Assembly (NCBI RefSeq): GCF_001183545.1
Contig: NZ_KQ236688.1
Coordinates: 3,546,395 to 3,610,394, forward strand
Length of the DNA: 64,000 nucleotides
Direction: 5' to 3'
Origin: Cellvibrio sp. pealriver
GTDB taxonomy: Bacteria > Pseudomonadota > Gammaproteobacteria > Pseudomonadales > Cellvibrionaceae
The position numbers and the translations under genes were made by a program. Shown here piece after piece: positions 9,798 through 20,338 of this stretch; positions within the stretch are counted from its first letter, which is position 1; each line of letters starts with the position of its first letter. The notes beneath the pieces were generated by a model. It had not been told where the DNA came from. It saw only the letters and a program-made list of their open reading frames with translations, and did no database searches.

Positions 9798-10384
9798 TGC
9801 GTATTGATCTCAACGAAATCCAGCATTGGATCAAACAAGGCAGCCGCATTCTGGATTTGGGCTGCGGTGACGGCACACTATTAAAATTTTTGATCGATAC
9901 CAAACAAGTACAAGGTTACGGTTTGGAAATCGATGCGATGCATATCAATACCTGCATCGACAAAGGCCTCAATGTCATCGAGCAAAACCTTGATCGCGGA
10001 TTGGGAAATTTTGCCGATAAAAGTTTTGATACCGTGCTCATGACCCAAGCGCTGCAAACCTTGCACTTCCCCCATTTGGTGCTGGATGAAATGTTGCGCG
10101 TGGGCAAAGAATGTATTGTTACCTTTCCCAATTTCGGCCACTGGAAAGCGCGGTTTCACTTAGCCACACGCGGCCGCATGCCAGTATCGGATTTGCTGCC
10201 TTATGAATGGTACAACACACCCAATATTCACTTTTGTACGTTTAAAGATTTTGAGGTGCTGTGCCACGAGCGCAATATCAAAGTGATCCATCGCCAGGTT
10301 GTTAACGAACAGTCCGGACAAACCTTAAAAGATTTTATGCCCAATTTGTTTGGTGAAACGGCGATTTATCATTTGAGTAAGTAA
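9797..10384 (+). CDS. metW: Methionine biosynthesis protein MetW
   Basis: SAM-dependent methyltransferase-fold protein of 195 residues, always found with metX in this group. The glycine-rich SAM site reads ILDLGCGDGTLLKFL near residues 19-31; EQNLDRGLGNF and the MTQALQTLHFP stretch are typical of MetW. It is thought to support MetX activity and not to methylate a known substrate. The ATG at 9797 shares one base with the metX stop. Confidence 0.95.
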   Translation: MRIDLNEIQHWIKQGSRILDLGCGDGTLLKFLIDTKQVQGYGLEIDAMHINTCIDKGLNVIEQNLDRGLGNFADKSFDTVLMTQALQTLHFPHLVLDEMLRVGKECIVTFPNFGHWKARFHLATRGRMPVSDLLPYEWYNTPNIHFCTFKDFEVLCHERNIKVIHRQVVNEQSGQTLKDFMPNLFGETAIYHLSK

Positions 10385-10424
10385 TGTTGCTTCCATCTTA
10401 ATTGCGTAACCGCTGGAGAATTGT

Positions 10425-10883
10425 ATGAAGACATTATTGGCCAGTATTTTTTTTGCTGTTTGTGCTGTGGGCGCACAAGCCCAGATTGACCAGCCAAAAG
10501 AAATCAGCACAACAGAAACTTTTGGCGAGTACACCGTGCATTACACGGTATTTAACAGTACCGATATTCCGGCGAAAGTTGCTGAGGCTTACAAATTAGT
10601 GCGCGGTAAAGACCGTGCACTAGTGAATATCAGTCTCACTAAAACTGAAAATGGTGTGACCAGTTTAGGTTTGCCCGCACAGATCAGTGGCAAAACCAGA
10701 AATTTGATGCAGCAGCAACAAACATTGAAATTCATTGAAATTAATGAAGGTGAAGCGGTTTATTATTTGGCTCCTTTTGTTTTTAACAATGAAGAAGTGT
10801 TGCACTTTGATATTCAGGCCATCCCTGCTGCTAGTGCAAAACCATTCAAGGTGACGTTTAATCGAACCCTGTACGCACAGTAA
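10425..10883 (+). CDS. DUF4426 secreted protein
   Basis: A 152-residue protein with a clear Sec signal peptide (MKTLLASIFFAVCAVGAQAQ) and one DUF4426 domain, with FGEYTVHYTVFNSTDI near the mature N-terminus. Function is unknown. Its position between metW and rdgB is the same as in Pseudomonas, which supports the family call. It lies 40 bases after metW and ends at a strong terminator, so it may be the last gene of the metXW transcript. Confidence 0.85.
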   Translation: MKTLLASIFFAVCAVGAQAQIDQPKEISTTETFGEYTVHYTVFNSTDIPAKVAEAYKLVRGKDRALVNISLTKTENGVTSLGLPAQISGKTRNLMQQQQTLKFIEINEGEAVYYLAPFVFNNEEVLHFDIQAIPAASAKPFKVTFNRTLYAQ

Positions 10884-10914
10884 TAAGCGGTAACGACGAG
10901 TAAATTCCACATGG

Positions 10915-10943
10915 AAAAGGCGCCGATGGGCGCCTTTTCTTTC
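10915..10943 (+). terminator. Intrinsic terminator after the DUF4426 gene
   Basis: Perfect stem AAAAGGCGCC / GGCGCCTTTT around a four-base loop, followed by CTTTC. It separates the metX-metW-DUF4426 unit from rdgB-hemW. Confidence 0.85.
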
Positions 10944-10970
10944 AGTCACTTTTATTAACGTTAAATCACT

Positions 10971-11576
10971 ATGAAAAAAATTGTGTTGGCAAGCGGTAAT
11001 GCTGGCAAGTTGCGCGAGTTCCAACAACTGCTCAGCGGTTGCGGTTTTGAGGTGCTTCCGCAATCCGATTTTTTCAGCGAGAACGCTGAAGAAACCGGAT
11101 TGACCTTTGTCGAAAATGCGATCATCAAAGCGCGTTTCGCCTGTGAAAAAACCGGCTTGCCCGCGATTGCTGATGACTCCGGTATTGAAGTCGATGCACT
11201 CAATGGTCGCCCGGGAATTTATTCCGCGCGTTACGCCGGTGAAGGTGCCAAAGATGCAGACAATAACGCAAAACTGTTGCAGGAATTAAACGGTATCCCT
11301 ACAGAAAAACGCACCGCACGCTACCACGCGGTGCTCGCGTTTATGCGTCATGCACAAGATCCAACACCGATTCTATGCCACGGTGTATGGGAGGGGGTGA
11401 TTCTCACAGAGCCGCGCGGTGAAGGCGGTTTTGGATACGATCCATTATTTTTTGTACCCACGCATCAATGCGCTTCGGCAGAGCTGGATAAGGCAGAAAA
11501 AAATCGCATCAGCCATCGAGGCAAAGCCATGCAGGAATTGCTGCAAAAATTATCATCACTGACCGGCAATCAATAA
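10971..11576 (+). CDS. rdgB: dITP/XTP pyrophosphatase RdgB
   Basis: Hydrolyses non-canonical purine triphosphates (dITP, XTP) to keep them out of DNA. The 201-residue protein has the N-terminal substrate motif LASGNAGKLREF, the metal-binding ENA in FVENAIIKARFACEKTG, LPAIADDSGIEVDAL, and GEGGFGYDPLFFVP with ISHRGKAM at the end. Length is normal. Its stop codon is one base from the hemW start, so the two are co-transcribed. Confidence 0.96.
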   Translation: MKKIVLASGNAGKLREFQQLLSGCGFEVLPQSDFFSENAEETGLTFVENAIIKARFACEKTGLPAIADDSGIEVDALNGRPGIYSARYAGEGAKDADNNAKLLQELNGIPTEKRTARYHAVLAFMRHAQDPTPILCHGVWEGVILTEPRGEGGFGYDPLFFVPTHQCASAELDKAEKNRISHRGKAMQELLQKLSSLTGNQ

Positions 11577-11577
11577 T

Positions 11578-12801
11578 ATGTCTCTGCAATTGCCACCGTT
11601 AGTGCTACAGCTTCCGCCATTATCACTTTATATTCATGTGCCTTGGTGTATTCGCAAATGCCCCTATTGCGATTTTAATTCCCATCAAGCGAATAACGAT
11701 ATTCCGGAAGCAGATTATGTAGCTGCTCTGCGTTTTGATCTTGAGCAAGATAAATCCCTTGCGCAAGGTCGCAAACTCACGAGCATTTTTTTTGGTGGTG
11801 GCACACCGAGCATGTTGTCCGCGCAGGCAATAGGGCAGATATTAAACGACGCAGAAACCATTATTGGTTTTGAGCCGGATATTGAAATCACCCTTGAGGC
11901 AAATCCGGGGACATTTGAGCAGGAAAAATTTTCCGGTTTTCGCGCGGCAGGTGTTAATCGTTTATCGATTGGTATCCAAAGTTTTAATGACCAACAATTA
12001 AAATTGCTCGGCCGCGTGCATGGGCGCGATGAAGCTTTGCGTGCAGTAGGTGTTGCGCGCAAAGCAGGCTTCGACAACATCAATCTGGATTTAATGCACG
12101 GTTTGCCCGAGCAATCAGTCGCTGCCGCAAAAGCAGATTTGCAACAAGCCATTGATCTCGCGCCGGAGCATCTCTCCTGGTACCAACTGACGATCGAACA
12201 AAATACGGCGTTTTATTCTGCGCCGCCGGTGTTGCCGGAGGAAGAAATTCTCGCAGACATCCAGGATGCAGGTGTTGAGCTGTTAGTGGCTGCAGGTTAT
12301 GAGCAATATGAAATTTCTGCGTATGCGCGCAATAAAAAGCGCGCACGCCACAATCTCAATTATTGGCAATTTGGCGATTACCTTGGCATAGGCGCGGGCG
12401 CACACGGGAAAATTACGTTCCCAACGGACGATAAAATTGTGCGATTGTGGAAAACCCGCTTACCCAAACATTATTTGGATGCAATGCACAGCCAAAAAAT
12501 TTCTACCAACTTGCAAGGCCATCAAAATGTGTTTGGCGGCGGCAGCGATTTGTTATTGCCAGATGCATTGCCGTTGGAATTTATGATGAACGCACTGCGT
12601 TTACATGAAGGTGTGGCGCGGCATTATTTTAGTGAACGAACGGGGTTGGCTTGGCAATCCATAAGCGAACCATGGGCGTTGCTTACAAAGCAGGGTTTGG
12701 TGGAAATTGAACAGGATCATCTGCGCCCCACAGCATTGGGGCGCAGGTTTTTAAATCGTGTTTTGCAAACCTTTATGAAGGACGAAACAGTTAATCAATA
12801 A
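11578..12801 (+). CDS. hemW: Haem chaperone HemW (radical SAM)
   Basis: Radical SAM protein that carries haem to respiratory targets, formerly annotated as coproporphyrinogen oxidase-like. The 407-residue product has the cluster motif CIRKCPYC (Cys24, Cys28, Cys31), FFGGGTPS, EANPGTFE and NRLSIGIQSF, followed by the HemW C-terminal domain. Residue after the third cysteine is Asp-Phe, the HemW form, and not the extended site of HemN. It follows rdgB by one base and is convergent with a small gene on the other strand 19 bases away. Confidence 0.95.
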   Translation: MSLQLPPLVLQLPPLSLYIHVPWCIRKCPYCDFNSHQANNDIPEADYVAALRFDLEQDKSLAQGRKLTSIFFGGGTPSMLSAQAIGQILNDAETIIGFEPDIEITLEANPGTFEQEKFSGFRAAGVNRLSIGIQSFNDQQLKLLGRVHGRDEALRAVGVARKAGFDNINLDLMHGLPEQSVAAAKADLQQAIDLAPEHLSWYQLTIEQNTAFYSAPPVLPEEEILADIQDAGVELLVAAGYEQYEISAYARNKKRARHNLNYWQFGDYLGIGAGAHGKITFPTDDKIVRLWKTRLPKHYLDAMHSQKISTNLQGHQNVFGGGSDLLLPDALPLEFMMNALRLHEGVARHYFSERTGLAWQSISEPWALLTKQGLVEIEQDHLRPTALGRRFLNRVLQTFMKDETVNQ

Positions 12802-12820
12802 TATAAGTGCGCAATAATGT

Positions 12821-13111
12821 TTACGGCACAGTCACCAGCGCTTTATCTTTTATCATCACTTCTACCCAAACCAGCTCGGTTTGGGGCTTCAGGTTTTGGC
12901 CATAGGCTTTTACGCAGCGATACATTTTTCCCTCTTTTTCAATAATGGCACCTTCTGAATTTCCCTGGTTATTCAGAATACAAAGCTTGCCTTCCTTAAC
13001 TTGTTTTGCAGTTTCCGCTTTACTTAATCCTTCATGCTCATGCCCTTCATGGGCAAAACTGATGTGGCTGCATAGCAGGCCGAGGCTGGCGATCAAGGTT
13101 ATTATTTTCAT
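12821..13111 (-). CDS. Small secreted protein, DUF1496-like
   Basis: A 96-residue protein with a signal peptide (MKIITLIASLGLLCSHISFA) followed by a His/Glu-rich stretch HEGHEHEG that could bind metal. The mature part, KLCILNNQGNSEGAIIEKEG and MYRCV, resembles the DUF1496 family with its two cysteines and SEGAxI core. The family match is from memory and moderate. No function is known. It is convergent with hemW. Confidence 0.6.
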   Translation of the reverse strand: MKIITLIASLGLLCSHISFAHEGHEHEGLSKAETAKQVKEGKLCILNNQGNSEGAIIEKEGKMYRCVKAYGQNLKPQTELVWVEVMIKDKALVTVP

Positions 13112-13256
13112 GATGTGCGCTCACTTAATAGGCTTGGGGTTGCAGAAGCTTATCAGAGCAGAGCAGGGAAGTGGGTGTGGGTAATCTTGAGTAAAACTAT
13201 TTGCCTGCCAGCGTTGTTCGTAGTTTTATCTGATTTTTTCATTCAGGAGCTGATTC

Positions 13257-13676
13257 ATGACTGATACCAATCGCCGTCATTTCATAACCACCAGCGCTAT
13301 CGCCGGTGCCGCTTTGGTTGCAGGTGATGCTCTGGCAAAATCTGCCAAGGAGAATCCCACTATGCCTGCATTGTTACACCATGTTTTTTTCTGGTTAAAA
13401 AATCCGGATTCAAAAGAAGATCTGGAGAAATTGATTGCCGGGGTTAAATCCCTTGCAGCAATCGAAACTGTGCGTTCTATCCACGTCGGTGTTCCTGCCT
13501 CTACCGAAAAACGCGAGGTGGTGGATAATTCCTATCATGTTTCCGAGCTGCTTGGGTTCGATGATGTGGCGGGTCAGGATGCTTATCAGGTTCATCCGTT
13601 GCACAAAAAATTTGTCGATGAACATCAGCACTTGTGGAGCAAAGTTGTCGTGTATGACGCGCTTGCCGTGAAATAA
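13257..13676 (+). CDS. Dabb (stress-response A/B barrel) protein with Tat-like signal
   Basis: A 139-residue protein with a twin-arginine-like leader: [19 protein letters not shown], residues 5-23. The mature part is a ferredoxin-like Dabb barrel: [32 protein letters not shown] and a C-terminal [16 protein letters not shown]. Dabb domains occur in small dimeric enzymes and stress proteins; this secreted form has no assigned reaction. An internal ATG at 13362 would give the barrel alone in the cytoplasm, so localisation depends on the true start; the upstream AGGAGCTG favours 13257. Confidence 0.8.
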   Translation: MTDTNRRHFITTSAIAGAALVAGDALAKSAKENPTMPALLHHVFFWLKNPDSKEDLEKLIAGVKSLAAIETVRSIHVGVPASTEKREVVDNSYHVSELLGFDDVAGQDAYQVHPLHKKFVDEHQHLWSKVVVYDALAVK

Positions 13677-13711
13677 CACGCTTCTGTCAATCCAATAAAA
13701 ATGGATGCAAT

Positions 13712-13747
13712 AAAAACCCCGCGGTGTAATCACAGCGGGTTTTTTAT
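13712..13747. terminator. Terminator between the Dabb gene and crc
   Basis: Stem AAAACCCCGC / GCGGGTTTTTT with one bulged base and a loop of about 12 bases. It has A residues on the left and T residues on the right and lies between convergent genes, so it can serve both. Confidence 0.75.
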
Positions 13748-13775
13748 GTAACAGAATGTGGTGGTGCTGTGCGTT

Positions 13776-14546
13776 TTACAGCTCGATGTCGTAATCAATA
13801 ATTACCGGCATATGGCTGGAAAATTGCTGGGTTTTGTAAATAGCAGCATATTCCACTTTTGGTCCCAAGCTATTGGAGACCACTTGGAAATCGGTACGCC
13901 AGCCATCGCCGTCATCTTTCTGGCCATTTGGCCACCAGCTGTATTCATCGCCGTCTTTATTTACTTTACGGAACGCATCGACATAACCAATCTGATTGAA
14001 TAATTGGCTTAACCATTGACGTTCGTGTGGTAAAAAACCGGAATTGTGTTGGTTAGCGGCGCTATTGCTCACATCTTTTGGGGTGTGGGCCATTTGCCAG
14101 TTGCCACAAAAAATATACTCGCGGCGCTTGCGGGTAATTTTGTCCAGATGTGCCTGAAAATCATCAAAAAATTTAATTTTGACTTCTTGCGATTCCAGTT
14201 CGGAGCTGGCGCTGGGCGCAAGCAATGAGCCAATGCTCAGCTGTTCAAAATCGACTTGCAGATAGCGGCCTTCCATATCAACGCCGGACGCAAAACCCAA
14301 CCCATAAATGAGCGCTTTGGGTTGCAAGCGGGTATAAATGGCGACGCCATTGTAATGTTTGGTGCCTGAATCGAAAAAATAGGCGTGATAGCCCTTGAGT
14401 TCGAATTCGGGTTTTTCCAGTTCGCGCTCCAACGCACGTAAATCCTGCAGACAAATGAAGTCTGCATCCTGATTGGCGAGCCACGTATAAAGGCCGCGTT
14501 GCGCCGCCTGAAAAATACCATCGACGCTAAGACTGATAACTCTCAT
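13776..14546 (-). CDS. crc: Catabolite repression control protein Crc
   Basis: Exonuclease III-fold protein that works with Hfq to repress translation of catabolic mRNAs in Pseudomonas. The 256-residue product carries Crc-like stretches: CLQDLRALERELEKPEFEL, YTRLQPKALIYGLGF, RKRREYIFCG, DEYSWWPNG and PVIIDYD at the end. Compared with E. coli ExoIII as I recall it, key nuclease residues are replaced: Asn7 by Ser, Glu34 by Asp, Asp151 and Asn153 by Asn and Gln, and Asp258 by Ser. This fits the non-catalytic Crc and argues against a repair nuclease. Its head-to-head position with pyrE matches Pseudomonas. Confidence 0.88.
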   Translation of the reverse strand: MRVISLSVDGIFQAAQRGLYTWLANQDADFICLQDLRALERELEKPEFELKGYHAYFFDSGTKHYNGVAIYTRLQPKALIYGLGFASGVDMEGRYLQVDFEQLSIGSLLAPSASSELESQEVKIKFFDDFQAHLDKITRKRREYIFCGNWQMAHTPKDVSNSAANQHNSGFLPHERQWLSQLFNQIGYVDAFRKVNKDGDEYSWWPNGQKDDGDGWRTDFQVVSNSLGPKVEYAAIYKTQQFSSHMPVIIDYDIEL

Positions 14547-14756
14547 GTTAGCCCCTTGATTACGGACTGTGTATCATACCCGAGCTTTGTGTGATTGTGT
14601 TACCGTCAAAACTGGGTTTTTTGTGGTAGGCGTTACGATTTTTCACATCCTTACATTTGGAAAGCTGCTATAGCCCAAATGCGGGTCTGGCTCCTGGGCG
14701 AGACCTCATTGTCATTATTTGTCATCTCAAACTTAGTTCATTGTTGGATACTTTGC

Positions 14757-15407
14757 ATGGAAAAATACCAATTTGATTTCATTCAGCTGGCTATCAGGCA
14801 CCAAGCGTTATGTTTTGGCGAGTATGTCCTCAAGTCTGGCCGGACCAGCCCCTATTTCTTCAATGCAGGCAAATTTCAGACCGGTCAGGCACTGGCAGAG
14901 CTGGGGCGTTATTATGCGGCTGCTATCACTGCATCGGGCGTGGAGTTCGATATAGTGTTTGGCCCCGCCTACAAAGGGATTCCACTGGCGGCCACTACGG
15001 CAATTGCATTGGCCGACCACCATCAGCGCGACCTGCCTTATTGCTATAACCGCAAAGAAGCCAAGGACCATGGCGAGGGCGGCACCCTTGTGGGTGCACC
15101 ACTGCAGGGCAAAGTATTGATTGTGGATGATGTTATTACCGCAGGTACTGCGGTGCGTGAAGTGATGAGCATTATCGATGCGGCAGGTGCAAAACCGGCG
15201 GCAGTATTGATTGGACTAAATCGTCAGGAAAAAGGCCAGGGCGAGTTATCGGCTATTCAGGAAGTGGAGCAAACCTTCGGGATCCCGGTGATCAGTATTA
15301 TTAACCTGAACCATATTATTGACTATCTTGAAAGCCAAAGCGGTCAGGAAGCGATGGTGGAGAAAATCAAAACCTATCGCGCCACCTATGGTGTAGAACT
15401 GGCTTGA
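14757..15407 (+). CDS. pyrE: Orotate phosphoribosyltransferase
   Basis: Converts orotate and PRPP to orotidine 5'-phosphate in pyrimidine synthesis. The frame is open from 14595, but the ATG at 14757 gives [13 protein letters not shown] and 216 residues, the family length. [35 protein letters not shown] (the flexible catalytic loop) and the PRPP motif [13 protein letters not shown] are all seen. Between it and the crc start lie about 210 bases that must hold both promoters. Confidence 0.96.
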   Translation: MEKYQFDFIQLAIRHQALCFGEYVLKSGRTSPYFFNAGKFQTGQALAELGRYYAAAITASGVEFDIVFGPAYKGIPLAATTAIALADHHQRDLPYCYNRKEAKDHGEGGTLVGAPLQGKVLIVDDVITAGTAVREVMSIIDAAGAKPAAVLIGLNRQEKGQGELSAIQEVEQTFGIPVISIINLNHIIDYLESQSGQEAMVEKIKTYRATYGVELA

Positions 15408-15441
15408 TCGGATGGCGAACGTCAACGAGGTGAGAAATTCG

Positions 15442-16050
15442 ATGCGTAATCTGTTGTTGGTAGCAATAACCTGTAGTGCGTTGCTGGTGACTGGATGGGC
15501 CGGTGCCGTCCAGCAGACAGAGGGCAAGGTGATTTATCGCTACAAAAACAAAGATGGTGTTACCGTGTTGAATAGCCAGGTTCCACCGGAATATGTGAAT
15601 AAGGGTTACGAAGTGATGTCGCTCAGTGGACGAGTGCTCAAGGTGGTGCCTCCGGCTGTGCAAGGCGAGGAGGGCGAACGCCTTTATCGCGAGCGACTGG
15701 AACGTGAAGCACAAGAGCGCGAAGATATACAGCTGCGCCGTAGCTACAGTAATGTTGCCGATATTGATGCTGCGAAAAAGCGCAACCTTGAAAGCCTGCG
15801 CGGCAATATCGGGATTCTCACGACCAATTTGGCATCAGCCAGATCGCGTTTGCAAACCTATCAAACACAAGCGGCAGCCATCGAGCGCAGTGGCCGACCA
15901 TTACCAGATGAATTATTGAAAAATATCAGTAATTTGGAACAGGAAGAAAAAGATATCCAATTGCAAATTCAGCAGCGCGAAGCGGAGCTGGAATCGGTAG
16001 AAAAGAAATTTGATGAAGACCGTGCGCGCTTTATTGAAATATCGCAGTAA
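15442..16050 (+). CDS. DUF4124 domain envelope protein with coiled coil
   Basis: A 202-residue predicted periplasmic protein. The start at 15442 follows GAGGTGAG and gives a signal peptide MRNLLLVAITCSALLVTGWAGA. Residues about 25-60 form a DUF4124 domain (VIYRYKNKDGVTVLNSQVPP), a small beta domain common in Pseudomonas-type envelope proteins. The rest, from about residue 95, is a charged helical coiled coil with many Glu, Arg and Gln. Function unknown. It lies 34 bases after pyrE, likely in the same transcript, and ends at a terminator shared with slmA. Confidence 0.8.
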   Translation: MRNLLLVAITCSALLVTGWAGAVQQTEGKVIYRYKNKDGVTVLNSQVPPEYVNKGYEVMSLSGRVLKVVPPAVQGEEGERLYRERLEREAQEREDIQLRRSYSNVADIDAAKKRNLESLRGNIGILTTNLASARSRLQTYQTQAAAIERSGRPLPDELLKNISNLEQEEKDIQLQIQQREAELESVEKKFDEDRARFIEISQ

Positions 16051-16081
16051 TGACTGCACGTAGTGACCGTGTAAATAACAC

Positions 16082-16107
16082 AAAGCCGGCGAATGCCGGC
16101 TTTTTTA
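16082..16107. terminator. Terminator between the DUF4124 gene and slmA
   Basis: Stem AAAGCCGGC / GCCGGCTTT with loop GAAT and a T6 tract; the A tract on the left makes it usable from both convergent genes. Confidence 0.85.
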
Positions 16108-16118
16108 TGGGCATTGTT

Positions 16119-16730
16119 TTATTGCGGAACTACCGAGGGAACAAGGAACCCCTGTGCAATCAACTGCCACTGCTCCTGCCAGTGCTCAGTCGGGTGGCGG
16201 CGAAATTCGGTGCGCACAAATTCGGTAATGCGCCCATCCACCAGCGCGATTAACAGATTAGCCGCTGCACTGATAGGCAATTGCGGGTGAAGACCTTCAC
16301 GCAGTTCTGCTTCGCGCAAAATTTGTTTTAATTGTGTTTCGATACGATCAAAAAACTGCGCGATGCGTACGCGCAAACGCTCAGTCTCGCCGGTCAATGC
16401 ATCACCTGTCAGCAAGCGGGTTAATCCGGGGTTGCGCTCGGCAAACGTCAGCAGCAGCACAAGCATTTTTTCACAGCGCTTAAGCGCAGATTTTTCTTCC
16501 GCCAAAATTAAGGTGACACGTGAAAAAATGGTCTCTTCAATAAACTCAATTAAGCCCTCAAACATTTTGGATTTGCTGGGAAAGTGGCGATACAACGCCG
16601 CCTCCGACACGCCCACCTCTTTGGCGAGCGCAGCCGTAGTGATTCGCTCACCGGGGCTGGCCTCCAGCATGCGCGCCAGACACTCAAGTATTTGCTGGCG
16701 GCGTGGGGTTTTGCTTGGGGTTTTAATCAT
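16119..16730 (-). CDS. slmA: Nucleoid occlusion factor SlmA (TetR family)
   Basis: DNA-bound inhibitor of FtsZ ring assembly over the nucleoid. The 203-residue protein has a TetR helix-turn-helix ([20 protein letters not shown], residues about 32-51) followed by [16 protein letters not shown] and the long SlmA ligand-domain motif [17 protein letters not shown]. The C-terminus [14 protein letters not shown] is also typical. It sits downstream of argB on the same strand, with a 73-base gap, as in other gammaproteobacteria. Confidence is high because general TetR repressors lack the [14 protein letters not shown] element. Confidence 0.93.
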   Translation of the reverse strand: MIKTPSKTPRRQQILECLARMLEASPGERITTAALAKEVGVSEAALYRHFPSKSKMFEGLIEFIEETIFSRVTLILAEEKSALKRCEKMLVLLLTFAERNPGLTRLLTGDALTGETERLRVRIAQFFDRIETQLKQILREAELREGLHPQLPISAAANLLIALVDGRITEFVRTEFRRHPTEHWQEQWQLIAQGFLVPSVVPQ

Positions 16731-16803
16731 AGCGACTCCATTCGTGACGCTGCATCAAAACATGTCAGTGACGAGGATGCACAGGTTGCATCCTCATCTA
16801 GGA

Positions 16804-17756
<953 letters not shown>

Positions 17757-17765
<9 letters not shown>

Positions 17766-20327
17766 AATCGCTAAAGTTTTATCCACTTTTAACAATTCGC
17801 GTTTGAATATTTGCTGGATTTTTTCCAATGCTTCTGCTGATTCCGCTTCAAAGCGAAGCGTGAGTGCAGGTGATGTATTGGATGCGCGTACCAACCCCCA
17901 ACCTTTGGTGTAGTCTATGCGCAGCCCATCAATGGTGGTCGCTGTGCCGTTAGCAAAATCGCCACCGTCACTGAGTTTGGCAATAAGTGCAAATTTATCT
18001 TGCTCCGCAACCGGGATTTTGATTTCCGGTGTTATCAGCAGTTGTGGAAAAGCAGCAAAGATATCGTCAATTTTCTGGTCGCGTAGGGTGATAATTTCCA
18101 GCAGGCGCGCCATGGCGTAAATGCCATCATCAAAACCATACCAGCGGTCTTTGATAAAAATGTGGCCGGAATATTCGCCGCCAATTAATGCCTGGGTCTC
18201 TTCCATTTTTGCTTTCATGGGCGAGTGACCAGTCTTCCACATAATAGGCCGCCCGCCATAGCTGCTAATGACCTGATTCAATTGGCGTGAACATTTCACA
18301 TCAAATAACACGTCGGCACCTGGGTTGCGTGCAAGAATATCTTTTGCAAATAGCATCAATAAGCGGTCTGGCCAAATGATATCGCCTTTGGGTGTGACAA
18401 CCACCAGACGATCACCATCGCCATCAAATGCAACGCCGATGTCGGCATTGGTTTCTTGAACTTTAGCAATCAGGTGCTGCAGATTTTTTTCAATCGTTGG
18501 ATCGGGATCGTGGTTGGGGAATTCGCCATCAAGATCGCAGAATAATGGAATTACCTCGCAACCAAGTTCTTCAAACAATGCGGGTGCGACTATACCTGTG
18601 ACAGCATTGCCCGCGTCGATCACAACAGAAACATTCCCCGCAAGTGCAACATCGGAAAAAATACGATCGATATAGTCGGGGATAATCGTGCGCGGAGTTT
18701 CTTCTCCAAGCCCTTGATGAAAACGCTGGCCAATAATGCGGGCGCGCAAATCAGTCACTGCATCATCAGCGAGTGCGCGATTATTCATCACCACCTTAAA
18801 GCCGTTATATTCTTTGGGATTGTGGCTGGCCGTTACCATTACGCCACTGCTGGTATCGTCAAAATGAAATGTTGAAAAATACATTAGTGGTGTAGGTACC
18901 ACACCAATGTTGATGACATTGCAGCCGGTGCGCAAAATGCCGCGCACCAAGGCTTGTGTTAATGATTCGCTGTGAGTGCGTGCATCGCGTGCGACAACAA
19001 TATTTTGTTCGCCTTGATCAATGGCTTCACTGCCAATGGCCTGACCAAGTAGCTGTGCAAACTCAGGTGTAATTTGGCTGCCGACTAAACCACGGATGTC
19101 GTAAGAGCGGAAAATTTCAGCCGGTATAGAATCTTCATTAATTTTCGTGCGCGAGCCCGTGTTGGATTTTTTACCGGATGCGGATTGTAAACCGAGAATA
19201 TTTTCATCTTCATCGATTACTGCAATATCGAGGATATCCTGCTTTTGGAATAGCGGATCGGTCATTGCATCGCTTGCATCGACAGATTCTTTACGGGTCT
19301 TGGTGACGTCAGCCAATAGTGGGGCAGCAGTGGATTTGTCGTCCCCCAATTCAGCGCGTACCAATATTTTGCTGAGGAACCACACCAGCGCCAGACTGCC
19401 TGCCACAATCACACTGATTACTGTCAGCCAAAGTGCGGGCAATTCTTCTGCGCGTTGTAATAAATGTTCAGAGGGTGTGAATTTAACCACGAGATAACTT
19501 CCTGCAACATTATTTTGCATGCTGCTGCCTGCGGTACCTGATCCAATTTTTGCGACCAGTTGTGCGGGGCTTCCTGCAAATTGTTGCAGCAGAATAAATT
19601 CGCCCAGTGCTTGTTCCGATGTGTTGAGTATATTTAGCAATTCAGTTGCATCGGTCGTCACCATTAAACTGCCCAAGGGAGTCTCTTTCCCGGTGGCAGG
19701 TAATGGACGCGTCCAATTGAACATCCAGCGATTATTAATCTGTACCAATTCAGGCAGTGTTGCTTCGCGTTTTTCGGTGCGTTGGATCAAATCCAGTTCT
19801 GCATAGCGAATGGGAAATTCAGCTTCGCGATCAAGTTCTGCACTGCCTATTGGAATTAAACGAAGCTTGAGTATGCCAGCCGTGGCTTGCTGCCATTTTT
19901 GTTCCAGCTGTTCGCGTGCTTCCGGTGTATTTTCGGGATTGGTGAAATCCAATATTGCAGACAACTCCGGCTCTGCTGCCAATTGATCAATAGCGGCAGT
20001 TTGTTGTTGTAGATAACGCGATAAGGCTTTGCTTCTTTCGGCGGCTACCTCTTGCGTCAGGTTACTCAAATTCAGTTGCTGCTGTTTGACGACCATTTTC
20101 TGGTAAAGCACAAACCCGATGATGGCATTAATGACCAATGCAATACCCAACAAAATTAATAACACTTTTTGTTGGATGGCGGCTTTGCGTTTGGCTGCTT
20201 CCAGTGCGCGTTGGGCGCTGCGTGAAAGATGCGGTGCAGTGTCAGCTTTACTTTTTAATGGATCCTGTGGATTCACTTGCGTACCTTTTCGTTTAACTAA
20301 ACCCTGAATGGTTTGCCATAAACACAA
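17757..20327 (-). CDS. algC: Membrane-anchored phosphomannomutase/phosphoglucomutase AlgC
   Basis: Interconverts mannose or glucose 6- and 1-phosphates to supply sugar nucleotides for exopolysaccharide and LPS. The C-terminal half (about residues 400-856) is a complete alpha-phosphohexomutase: phosphoserine Ser501 in TASHNPKEYNG, metal loop DGDGDR at 635-640, sugar loop GGEYSGH at 716-722 and phosphate site RASNTSPALTLRF. The N-terminal half has two membrane segments (about 54-76 and 299-321) flanking an extracytoplasmic domain, then a linker of about 80 residues. Long AlgC forms are also annotated in Pseudomonas. GTG at 20276 is a possible alternative start. In Pseudomonas dut lies between algC and coaBC; here it is missing. 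Confidence 0.92.
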
Positions 20328-20338
20328 ATGACGGGTGT

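Noticed and set aside
13776..14546. Annotation of this gene as exodeoxyribonuclease III
   Set aside because: Several catalytic residues are changed and Crc motifs and pyrE linkage point to Crc.
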